DNA from: Acidobacteriota bacterium
Lineage (GTDB): Bacteria > Acidobacteriota > Vicinamibacteria > Vicinamibacterales > UBA8438
Length of the DNA stretch: 11,218 nt
Assembly (NCBI GenBank): GCA_011523485.1
Contig: WTGR01000424.1
Span: 1-11,218, forward strand
Direction of reading: 5' to 3'
Below, piece after piece: positions 1 through 6,078 of this stretch (the first letter of the stretch is position 1; each line of letters starts with the position of its first letter). The notes under the pieces are model-generated. The model did no database searches. It had not been told where the DNA came from and saw only the letters and a list, made by a program, of their open reading frames with translations. Position numbers and translations under genes: made by a program.

Positions 1-1091
1 AGGAGGTGCTGCGGTCCGCCTATCACGATTTTCGCGCCGTGACCGTGGCCGACGGACTCGATGTTCCCTGGTCCGTCGCGTGGCTGCCCGACGGCGACAT
101 GCTGGTCACGGAACGCCCGGGGCGCCTTCGCGTCGTGCGCGACGGGACGTTGCTGCCCGACCCCGTTCCGGGTGTGCCGGAGGTCTTCGCGAGGGGGCAG
201 GGAGGGTTGTTCGACGTGCTCCCGCACCGCGACTTCGCGGCCAACCGCCTGCTGTATCTGAGCTACGCGCGGCCGATGGGAGAAGGCTCGACGACGGCGG
301 TCGTCAGGGGCCGGTTCGAGAACGACCGGTTCACCGCCCTCGAAGACGTCTTCGAGTCGCAGTCGCAGGGGCGCGGCCACTATGGGGGGCGGCTCGCCTG
401 GGACCGCGACGGCTACCTGTTCGTCTCGGTGGGCGATCGGATGGCGCGCACGTCGGGAGACCTGTCGGGGCACCCCGCGCAGGACCCGTCGAACCATCAC
501 GGGGTGACGGTTCGCCTCCACGACGACGGCCGCGTGCCGGACGACAATCCGTTCGTCGGGGAGCAGGGCGTCCTGTCCGAGATCTGGAGCTACGGACACC
601 GGAACCCGCAGGGGCTGCTGGTGCATCCGGAGACCGGCGATCTGTGGGCCAACGAGCATGGACCGCAAGGCGGCGACGAGCTCAACCTGATACGGCCCGG
701 CTTGAACTACGGCTGGCCCGTGGTCGGCTACGGCGTCAACTACGGCAGCGGGACCGCGATCCACGCCGCGACGCGCGGCGAGGGCATGGAATCGCCGGCG
801 CACTTCTGGGTCCCCTCTATCGCCACCTCCGGTCTGATGCTCTACACGGGCGATCGGTTCCCGGCCTGGAAGGGCAGCTTCTTCGTGGGCGGGATGGCGG
901 GTCGGCGGCTCGCGCGCCTCACGCCGAGCATCGACCGGCCGGGACGGATCGAGCAGGAAGAGACGCTGGCCTACGGGATCGGCAGGGTGCGGGACGTCCG
1001 GCAGGGACCGGACGGCTACGTCTACCTGGCGGTCGAGCGGCGGGGCGGGCGAGGGCGAGTCGTGCGCCTCGAGCCGGTGGAGCGCCGCTAG
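1..1091 (+). CDS. PQQ-dependent aldose/sugar dehydrogenase (GSDH family), 5' end missing
   Basis: Soluble quinoprotein of the GSDH/YliI (Asd) family: a six-bladed beta-propeller oxidising aldose sugars with PQQ, normally in the periplasm. Seen: the opening blade (LDVPWSVAWLPDGDMLVTER); HYGGRL (about residue 125 counting from the GTG at 6), which fits the catalytic-His motif; then SVGDR, GHRNPQGL, ANEHGPQGGDELN and LNYGWP, which supply PQQ- and calcium-site residues in this family; and a last blade ending at the TAG at 1089-1091. The reading frame is open to the window edge and no signal peptide is visible. The GTG at 6 is preceded by AGGAG with no spacer, so it is probably an internal Val and the true start, with the export signal, lies upstream. 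About 361 residues are visible and little beyond the leader seems missing. Its stop lies 10 bp from the end of the convergent DUF1445 gene. The substrate cannot be read from sequence. Family confidence is high. Confidence 0.93.
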   Translation, partial: EVLRSAYHDFRAVTVADGLDVPWSVAWLPDGDMLVTERPGRLRVVRDGTLLPDPVPGVPEVFARGQGGLFDVLPHRDFAANRLLYLSYARPMGEGSTTAVVRGRFENDRFTALEDVFESQSQGRGHYGGRLAWDRDGYLFVSVGDRMARTSGDLSGHPAQDPSNHHGVTVRLHDDGRVPDDNPFVGEQGVLSEIWSYGHRNPQGLLVHPETGDLWANEHGPQGGDELNLIRPGLNYGWPVVGYGVNYGSGTAIHAATRGEGMESPAHFWVPSIATSGLMLYTGDRFPAWKGSFFVGGMAGRRLARLTPSIDRPGRIEQEETLAYGIGRVRDVRQGPDGYVYLAVERRGGRGRVVRLEPVERR

Positions 1092-1101
1092 TCTCGCCGC
1101 G

Positions 1102-1893
1102 TCAGGCCACCGCGAGCGATGCGTTGCGGACGTCGGTGACCAGCATGTGCGCCGGGGTATGGGTGATCGCGACGGGAGGGCGCGCCGCGCGCAGCGCCAC
1201 CTGCGGGGTCACGCCGCAGGCCCAGAAGACCGGCAGCTCGCCGGGAGCGATGACGGGATCGTCGCCCTCCCACGCGCGCTCGATGTTCTCGATCCCGATC
1301 CGCTCCGGCATGCCGAGATGGACCGGCGCGCCGTGCACCCGCGGGTAACGGCTCGTGATCTGCACCGCCTTGATGGCGTCGGCCGGCGTGAAGGGCCGCA
1401 TCGACACCACGAGTCGGCTGCGGAACGGGCCGGCCGCCGCGCACTCGATGTCGCTCAGGTACATCGGGACGACGCTGCCGTCGTTCCAGTGGCGCAAGGA
1501 GAGGCCGGCATCGACCAGCGCTTCCTCGAAGGAGAAGGAGCACCCGAGCGCGAACGCCACGAAGTCGTCCTGCCAGAGATCGCGGATGCTCGCGACGTCG
1601 CCGTCGAGCTCGCCGTCGCGGAAGACCCGATAGCTCGGGAGGTCGGTGCGCAGGTCGAGGTCTTCGGCAAGCTCCGGAAGCTGCGCACTGCCCGGCTCGG
1701 ACATCGCGAGCAACGGACAGGGCTTGGGGTTCCGCTGGCAGAAGCGGGCGAACTCGTCGGCGTAGGCCGCCGGCAGCACGGCCAGGTTGGCCTGGACGTA
1801 GCCCCTGGCGAGCCCGCCCGTGTGGCCGTTGTACTGCCCCGTGCGGATTCGGCGCCGGACCTCGACCGGATCGGAGGTATTCCAGTCCCTCAT
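1102..1893 (-). CDS. DUF1445 family protein (D-glutamate cyclase / putative hydro-lyase, YcsI-like)
   Basis: A 263-aa cytoplasmic protein with no signal peptide, matching the DUF1445 family (bacterial YcsI/UPF0317 'putative hydro-lyases'; the mammalian member DGLUCY has D-glutamate cyclase activity). Seen in order: an N-terminal segment with GLARGYVQANLAVLP (about 27-41); CQRNPKPCPLL (52-62); TDLPSYRVFRDGE (83-95); the strongly conserved DFVAFALGCSFSFEEAL (110-126); a central part with RPFTPADAIKAVQITSRYP; and the terminal THTPAHMLVTDVRN (245-257). The ATG at 1893 gives the usual family length and N-terminus; the frame stays open upstream, but that extension is not family-like. No Shine-Dalgarno is visible, and a GTG two codons upstream is an alternative start. 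It is last in a same-strand series oxidase-YceI-DUF1445 with gaps of 92 and 101 nt, so co-transcription is possible but not shown. D-glutamate to 5-oxo-D-proline activity is inferred from the family; other hydro-lyase reactions remain possible. Confidence 0.9.
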   Translation of the reverse strand: MRDWNTSDPVEVRRRIRTGQYNGHTGGLARGYVQANLAVLPAAYADEFARFCQRNPKPCPLLAMSEPGSAQLPELAEDLDLRTDLPSYRVFRDGELDGDVASIRDLWQDDFVAFALGCSFSFEEALVDAGLSLRHWNDGSVVPMYLSDIECAAAGPFRSRLVVSMRPFTPADAIKAVQITSRYPRVHGAPVHLGMPERIGIENIERAWEGDDPVIAPGELPVFWACGVTPQVALRAARPPVAITHTPAHMLVTDVRNASLAVA

Positions 1894-1994
1894 CGTCACG
1901 GCTCGGCTACGCCGTGCTCGAAAGAACCCAGGTGGCCCTCCCCAACGGCCATCCCATGAGGGTGGTGCGGATGGGGAAGGACTTGTAGCGCTGC
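1894..1994. other. Intergenic gap between the YceI and DUF1445 genes
   Basis: A 101-bp gap upstream of the DUF1445 start on the minus strand. I see no convincing -35/-10 pair, no terminator with a U-run, and no ribosome binding site at the expected distance from the DUF1445 ATG. A short imperfect CCATCC/GGATGG pairing (about 1940-1965) with a long loop is too weak to call. Confidence 0.4.
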
Positions 1995-2573
1995 CTACGG
2001 GATTACCAGCCCCTCGAACTGGATCCGTATCTCCGGCCCCACCCGCAGCAGACCGAGCAGGACGACGGGCGGCTCCACGCCGTACTCCGTCATGTCGAGT
2101 CCGACCTCGCCCGCGATCGTGACGCCCGCGCCGGAGGGCATGAGCGAGATCGGAAAGCTCACCGGCCTGGTGACGCCCAGGATGGTGAGCGCGCCGCTGG
2201 CATCGGCGCCTCCGCCCGAGGCCTCGTAGCCGTCGAGCTGGAACGTGATCTCGCCGAACTCGGCCGGCTTCATGGCATCCATCAGATGCTCGGTCATCGT
2301 TTCGTCGGGGCACTCGAAGTCGGCCACCGGGACGGTGAGCATCGCCGACTGCACCCCATCGGCGAAGCCGGGCGCCGGCGCGGACGAGCCGGGAGCGACC
2401 GCGGCCGTCCCGCTCACCGAGCAGGTCCAGCCGCGGACGGTCGACGTGCCGGACACGGTGAAGTCGACGTTGGACGGCTGCGCCGCCGCCGGGGACCCGG
2501 CCAGCAGTGCGAGACCCATGGCAACGGCGGTCGCGAAGCGGGCCGGGAAGCGTATGCGAGAGGCCACCTGCAT
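1995..2573 (-). CDS. Secreted YceI-like domain protein
   Basis: A 192-aa exported protein. Residues 1-31 form a Sec signal peptide: positive n-region MQVASRIRFPAR, hydrophobic core, and an AAA|Q-type cleavage site near 31/32. The mature part has the YceI lipocalin-like layout: VDFTVSGTSTVRGWTCSVSG at the start; a strand pair around 78-86; then ECPDETMTEHLMDAMKPAEFGEITFQL (88-113), the usual family segment where a short helix precedes a core strand; a GALTILGVTRPVSFPI strand pair (127-142); and a closing EIRIQFEGLVIP. YceI barrels bind hydrophobic, isoprenoid-like ligands in characterised members; the ligand here is unknown. The ATG at 2573 is fixed by a GGAGG Shine-Dalgarno 9 nt upstream and by the signal peptide. 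It follows the Tat-exported oxidase on the same strand (92-bp gap), so both products act outside the cytoplasm. A role as redox-cofactor or lipid carrier is possible but speculative. Confidence 0.88.
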   Translation of the reverse strand: MQVASRIRFPARFATAVAMGLALLAGSPAAAQPSNVDFTVSGTSTVRGWTCSVSGTAAVAPGSSAPAPGFADGVQSAMLTVPVADFECPDETMTEHLMDAMKPAEFGEITFQLDGYEASGGGADASGALTILGVTRPVSFPISLMPSGAGVTIAGEVGLDMTEYGVEPPVVLLGLLRVGPEIRIQFEGLVIP

Positions 2574-2582
2574 CCTGGAGAT

Positions 2583-2587
2583 CCTCC
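2583..2587 (-). promoter_or_regulatory. Shine-Dalgarno of the YceI gene
   Basis: GGAGG on the minus strand, 9 nt before the ATG at 2573. It decides the start, because the same frame stays open for hundreds of codons upstream, across the oxidase gene. Confidence 0.7.
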
Positions 2588-2626
2588 GAATTCCAGGCCG
2601 GGGCGCAACCGGACCGAGCCGGCGCC

Positions 2627-2668
2627 GCCCCGACCGACTAACTCGCGGGGCTTTGCCCCGACTGACTA
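2627..2668. repeat. Short direct repeat flanking the hairpin (13 of 14 bases)
   Basis: GCCCCGACCGACTA at 2627-2640 and GCCCCGACTGACTA at 2655-2668 differ at one base and lie 28 bp apart. The second copy contains the oxidase stop codon. This looks like a small tandem duplication or slippage at the 3' end of the gene. Confidence 0.5.
2646..2660 (-). terminator. GC-rich hairpin just downstream of the oxidase stop
   Basis: A perfect 6-bp stem, CGGGGC/GCCCCG, with a 3-nt loop starts 5 nt after the oxidase stop codon on the minus strand. No U-run follows, so it is not a classical intrinsic terminator. It could be a pause or partial attenuation point, or an mRNA 3'-end stabiliser, before the YceI gene. 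Confidence 0.35.
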
Positions 2669-4096
2669 CAGCCCGAAGCCGAACTGGTTGTCGCGCATCA
2701 TGATGGGGTTCTTCCCCTCCATGACGAAGCGGGACGTGATCTGATCGGTCGAGGTCGTCCGGGTCTGCCGCATGGCGATCCGGAGCTCCGCCAGAATCAG
2801 ATCGATGACCCTCCCGACGCCGTCCTCGCCGAAGGCGCCGAGGCCCCACACGTAGGGACGGCCGATGCCGACCGCGTCGGCGCCCAGCGCCAGCGCCTTG
2901 AAGATGTCGGTGCCGCGGCGCACGCCGCTGTCGATGAACACCGGCACCCGCCCCCGGACCGCGTTGACCACCTCGGGCAGCGAGTCGATCGACGACCACA
3001 TGCTGTTCACCGCCCGGCCGCCGTGGTTGGACACGAAGATGCCGTCCGCGCCGTGCTCGATCGCCTGTTCGGCCCCCTCGGCCGTCATGATGCCCTTCAG
3101 GATGAGCTTCATGTCGCTGGCGTCCTTCAGCCGCTTGATGTAGTCCCAGGTGTAGGGATACCGGGGCCCTTCCGGTCCCTCCAGCCCGGCCCGCATCGGC
3201 CGCAGGTAGTCCGGGTGGTGCTGGTGGCAGCTCTGGCACAGCACCGACGAGTAGCCCTCGCCGGCCAGCGTGCGCCGTTGCAGCTCGCGGTTGCTGCCGC
3301 CCAGCAGGTCGATGGTCCACACCAGGGCGGGGCAGCCGGCGGCGGCGACGCGGTCGATGACCCGCTTGTTCACGTTCCAGTCGGGCGTCGTGTAGATCTG
3401 GAACCAGTGCGGCTCGCCGCGCGCCTCGGCGATCTCGACGTACGACTGCGAGCTCTGGTGGGACTGCATCTGCAGGATGTCTCTTGGCCGCGCGGCCCGC
3501 GCCGCGCCGCTCTCGCCCTCCGTGTGATAGGCCTCGAGGCTCGCGACCGGACACAGGAAGAGAGGCGAGGCCCAGCGGCGGCCATAGAGCTCCACCGAGG
3601 TGTCGATCTCCGTCATCGCCTCGCCGCCGAGCCGCCGGGGACGCAGCATCAGGCGCTGGAAGCCCTCCCGGTTCGCCCTTCTCGTCTCGTAGTCGTCGAC
3701 CCCCATGTGGAGGTAGTCCCAGTGCTGGGCCAGATTGGTGGCATGCGCCGCGCGCTCGAAGTCCCAGACATTGACCGCGTCGTCCAGCGACTCGACGAGC
3801 TGGCCCTTCAGTTGATCTTCGATGGCGTTCTGGGGCGGCAGCACGGGATCCTGACCGGCGCCGAAGCGAGGCTGCACGAGCGACTGCAGGATCTCCGATC
3901 CGCACTCGGCGCAGTGCGGCGCCGGGGGGACGGCGGCTGCGCCCGGCTCCGCCTCGCGGGCGAGCGCGCGCTGCCAGTTGGCCGGCAGGCCCGCCGAGGC
4001 CAGGCCCAGCAACGGGCTGGCGGCCAGCAGCTTGAAGAACTGCCGCCGACTCTCTCCGTGATCGGGCAAGCCTGTATCTGATCTCTTTCCAGTCAT
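2666..4096 (-). CDS. Tat-exported FMN-dependent alpha-hydroxy-acid oxidase/dehydrogenase with a CxxCH loop
   Basis: A 476-aa member of the FMN-dependent alpha-hydroxy-acid dehydrogenase family (lactate/glycolate oxidase fold), which oxidises 2-hydroxy acids to 2-oxo acids. Residues 16-22 are SRRQFFK followed by a hydrophobic stretch, a twin-arginine signal for export of a folded flavoprotein. The catalytic set is complete: Tyr235 in FQIY, Asp263 in WTID, Arg270, Lys334 in ILKGI, His358 and Arg361 in SNHGGR, then DSGVRRGTDIFKALALGA and GIGRPYVWGLGAFG for FMN phosphate binding. Two additions make it longer than the usual 350-400 aa: an N-terminal extension with a CxxC pair (Cys62, Cys65), and an expanded loop around 273-312 containing CQSCH (287-291), a heme-c-type motif, followed by HH. 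The motif after the active His reads GGRAVN, where classical members have GGRQLD. The start at 4096 is fixed by GAGGAG 8 nt upstream and by the Tat signal. The acceptor (oxygen or cytochrome) and substrate are unknown. Confidence 0.92.
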   Translation of the reverse strand: MTGKRSDTGLPDHGESRRQFFKLLAASPLLGLASAGLPANWQRALAREAEPGAAAVPPAPHCAECGSEILQSLVQPRFGAGQDPVLPPQNAIEDQLKGQLVESLDDAVNVWDFERAAHATNLAQHWDYLHMGVDDYETRRANREGFQRLMLRPRRLGGEAMTEIDTSVELYGRRWASPLFLCPVASLEAYHTEGESGAARAARPRDILQMQSHQSSQSYVEIAEARGEPHWFQIYTTPDWNVNKRVIDRVAAAGCPALVWTIDLLGGSNRELQRRTLAGEGYSSVLCQSCHQHHPDYLRPMRAGLEGPEGPRYPYTWDYIKRLKDASDMKLILKGIMTAEGAEQAIEHGADGIFVSNHGGRAVNSMWSSIDSLPEVVNAVRGRVPVFIDSGVRRGTDIFKALALGADAVGIGRPYVWGLGAFGEDGVGRVIDLILAELRIAMRQTRTTSTDQITSRFVMEGKNPIMMRDNQFGFGL

Positions 4097-4104
4097 CCTC
4101 GGCT

Positions 4105-4110
4105 CTCCTC
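4105..4110 (-). promoter_or_regulatory. Shine-Dalgarno of the oxidase gene
   Basis: GAGGAG on the minus strand, 8 nt before the ATG at 4096. It selects this start over an in-frame one 24 codons upstream, and the chosen start places the twin-arginine motif at residue 17. Confidence 0.7.
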
Positions 4111-4298
4111 GCCGGCGTCGCGCCGCGCGCATCGAATGGCGTGGTCGCCGCCGGCCGTTGGTCCGCAAAAGTGTAGCCGAACGGCTGACGCGACGACGAG
4201 CGAATCGATATCGAGCGGAGCGTGGTGAATGTCCATGGCGGCCGCCCGCTCCTTCGACCGCGCCACGGGCACGTGGATGGGCCGACTATGATTGCCGC
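4111..4298. promoter_or_regulatory. Divergent intergenic region between the oxidase and DinB genes, with palindromes
   Basis: About 190 bp separate two divergent genes, so promoters for both are expected here. Visible elements are a 12-nt inverted repeat AGCCG-AA-CGGCT at 4175-4186 and a perfect palindrome TCGATATCGA at 4205-4214, both of operator type. On the minus strand TACACT (4175-4170), a -10-like hexamer, abuts the first repeat, but I see no good -35 for it. On the plus strand TATGAT (4287-4292) lies 6 nt before the DinB ATG. No gene is seen here; an in-frame extension of DinB through this region has no family-like sequence. Confidence 0.35.
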
Positions 4299-4814
4299 AT
4301 GACGACCAGACCCGAGGCTTGGCTCCGCGGCCCCGTCGAAGGCTTCGAGCCGTTGCTCATGCCGGCCGTGCACGCCCTGCTGCAGGCGCGCGAAGATGTC
4401 GAGGGCCTCGTTGCCTCCGTGCCGGCCGACCACGTGTGGCGGCGTCCGGGCGGCGCCGCGTCGATCGGCTTTCACGTGCGCCACCTGGGCGGGGCACTCG
4501 ATCGCCTGCTGACCTACGCGCGCGGCGAGATGCTGTCCGACGCCCAGAGGACCGCCGCGCGCTCGGAGGCCGAGCCGGGCGTTCCCGCGGCGCCGTTGGA
4601 CCAGGTCGCTTCAAGCGCGTATGCGTCGATCGAGCGCGCGCTGGAGCAGTTGCGCGCCACCTCGCACGAGGATCTGCTGGCGCCGAAGAAGGTGGGGCGA
4701 CTCGGCCTCCCGAGCAACACTCTCGGCCTGATCTTCCACGCCGCCGAGCACTGCACCCGGCACGCGGGGCAGGCGATCTCGACGGCGAAGATCCTGACCG
4801 GCGCCGCCGAATGA
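4299..4814 (+). CDS. DinB family protein (putative metal-dependent enzyme)
   Basis: A 171-aa cytoplasmic protein of the DinB/YfiT-like four-helix-bundle superfamily. Members bind a divalent metal through three histidines, and some act as thiol-dependent transferases. Seen: MPAVHALLQAREDVEGLV (21-38), the first helix; GFHVRHLGGALDRLL (57-71), the second helix with His59 and His62; and LGLIFHAAEHCTRHAGQAI (142-160), the last helix with His147, His151 and His155, the typical H-x3-H-x3-H-A-G-Q signature. The ATG at 4299 gives the usual family length. No Shine-Dalgarno precedes it, but TATGAT ends 6 nt upstream, so a leaderless message is possible. The frame is open back to a GTG at 4158, but that Arg-rich extension is not family-like. 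It faces the DUF2891 operon tail-to-tail. Substrate and cofactor are unknown; despite the family name there is no evidence of a DNA-damage role. Confidence 0.88.
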   Translation: MTTRPEAWLRGPVEGFEPLLMPAVHALLQAREDVEGLVASVPADHVWRRPGGAASIGFHVRHLGGALDRLLTYARGEMLSDAQRTAARSEAEPGVPAAPLDQVASSAYASIERALEQLRATSHEDLLAPKKVGRLGLPSNTLGLIFHAAEHCTRHAGQAISTAKILTGAAE

Positions 4815-4950
4815 GCCGGCCCGTCCCCCTGTTGCTGCTCCGCCTCCACGGCGGTGGGATCTCCGGGAACCGGGTGCGTGCCGGGTCTGAGCGGTCGGTA
4901 CCGCGGATGCCGGGATAGCGCCGGACCTGACCAGGATGCCGGGCGGCCGG
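4815..4950. other. Convergent intergenic region with a short hairpin and repeated 10-mers
   Basis: 136 bp between two converging genes. It holds a CCGCC-TCCAC-GGCGG hairpin (4840-4854, 5-bp stem) that could act in either direction but has no U-run, and a 10-bp direct repeat GGATGCCGGG (4905-4914 and 4934-4943). No classical terminator and no convincing gene is seen. Confidence 0.4.
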
Positions 4951-6066
4951 TCAGCGGGCGGCGGACGAATCCACGCCCCGGCCGGTGATCAGATACGTCG
5001 CGAAGGTACCCAGCCAGTGTCCGCCCTCGTAGGTGGCGCCGGTGACCGAGGCGAGACCCGATGTCCTGTGCACGGCGGCGGCAGCAAGGAGGGCAGACCG
5101 CCTGTCGTCGGCCGCGGGCAACCCGGCCGCGATCCCTTCCAGCATCCAGGCGCGGCTCAGGTTCAGGCCGTCGAGGTGGACCAGCTTCCCGTCGGTCGGA
5201 TCGGTCACCACCGCCGGCTCGAGCCAGTCGGCGCCGCCGTCGTCCGGAATCCCCGGCAGGAACTCGGCCAGCCAGTCGGCGTAGGCATCGGGGGAGGTGA
5301 CCCGGCGCAGCAGATCCGCTTCGGCCAGACAGGGCGACAGGAAGTCCTGCCCGGAGGGCTCGTAGCGCAGCGGACAGTCGTAGTCCGCGGCGTAGTAGTC
5401 GGCGATTCGTCCCTCGATCAGCTCGATCATGCCGTCGTCGCTCGCGCGCCGGGCCCAGTCCAGGATGAGCCCGAACGCGAACGCGGTCTGCGAGTGCTCG
5501 CCGCTGCGGATCGGATGGGTCAGCCGAGGCAGCCAGTTCCGGATCCGGTCGGCGGCGAGGGCTTCGATCGGCGACAGCGCCTGCCGCCAGCGGCGCGCGT
5601 CGGGATCGTCCCACTGGCGCAACTCGGCGGCGAGCTGCAGGAGCCACGCGAGCCCGTAGGGCCGTTCGAAGCTGTCGCGGCCGGGCGTCCGCAGATACGC
5701 GGCTTCGCCCCGCAGGTTGTCGGCGGTCAGGCTCTTCCCCAGCGCCGCGCGGGACGCTGCCGCGGTCTCCGTGTCCGGATGGAGGCGCGCCAGCCGGACC
5801 AGCAGCCAGTGGCCATGCACGGACGAGTGCCAGTCGTAGCACCCGTAGAACGCCGGGGTCAGCTCGCGGGGCGGCCGCGCGTCCGTGTCGCCGTGGAGCA
5901 CGTGCGCGATCTTGTTGGGGTACTCGCGGTGGACGCAGTCGAGGGCAAGGCCGGCGAAGCGCGCGGCGAGCGCGGCATCCGCCTGAGACGCCGCGGTCGG
6001 TGCCGCGCCGGCGATCAGCGCCAGCAGTGCCGCCGAGGCGACGGACATCGGACCGCTTCGGAGCAT
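4951..6066 (-). CDS. Secreted DUF2891 family protein
   Basis: A 371-aa exported protein of the DUF2891 family, whose function is unknown. Residues 1-28 form a Sec signal peptide (MLRSGPMSVASAALLALIAG, then a small-residue cleavage region). The mature part is mostly alpha-helical, and conserved-looking blocks follow in order: CVHREYPNKIAHVL (44-57); FYGCYDWHSSVHGHWLL (73-89), with clustered His and Trp; NLRGEAAYL; RPYGLAWLLQLAAEL (135-149); SGEHSQTAFAFGL (188-200); SGQDFLSPCLAEADLLRRV (238-256); LDGLNLSRAWMLEGIA (298-313); and a C-terminus with TGATYEGGHWLGTFATYL (342-359). The layout recalls alpha/alpha-toroid carbohydrate-active proteins, but that is inference. A GTG at 6075 (three codons earlier) is an alternative start, 3 nt after the LRR gene's stop; neither start has a Shine-Dalgarno, so translational coupling to the LRR gene is likely. 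Residues 322-359 match the tail of that upstream LRR protein. Confidence 0.88.
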   Translation of the reverse strand: MLRSGPMSVASAALLALIAGAAPTAASQADAALAARFAGLALDCVHREYPNKIAHVLHGDTDARPPRELTPAFYGCYDWHSSVHGHWLLVRLARLHPDTETAAASRAALGKSLTADNLRGEAAYLRTPGRDSFERPYGLAWLLQLAAELRQWDDPDARRWRQALSPIEALAADRIRNWLPRLTHPIRSGEHSQTAFAFGLILDWARRASDDGMIELIEGRIADYYAADYDCPLRYEPSGQDFLSPCLAEADLLRRVTSPDAYADWLAEFLPGIPDDGGADWLEPAVVTDPTDGKLVHLDGLNLSRAWMLEGIAAGLPAADDRRSALLAAAAVHRTSGLASVTGATYEGGHWLGTFATYLITGRGVDSSAAR

Positions 6067-6078
6067 GGAACGCACAGG

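Noticed and set aside
80..1348. Plus-strand frame of 422 codons over the PQQ dehydrogenase
   Set aside because: Arg/Gly/Ala-rich shadow frame with no motif, overlapping two strongly supported genes.
4158..4298. Longer DinB start at GTG 4158
   Set aside because: The extra 47 residues are Arg-rich and unlike the family, and they would cover the divergent promoter region and both palindromes.
2574..4484. N-terminal extension of the YceI frame through the oxidase gene (829 codons in total)
   Set aside because: Only the last 192 codons have family sequence, a signal peptide and a Shine-Dalgarno; the rest is a low-complexity Arg-rich shadow of the oxidase.
4840..4854. Hairpin as a bidirectional terminator for DinB and DUF2891
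   Set aside because: Only a 5-bp stem and no U-run on either strand; such hairpins are expected by chance in GC-rich DNA.
4811..4918. 35-codon frame overlapping the DinB stop by ATGA (begins MSRPVPLLLLRLHGG)
   Set aside because: A hydrophobic start and the overlap are suggestive, but it is short, Arg/Gly-rich at the end, recalls no family, and runs into the convergent intergenic repeats.
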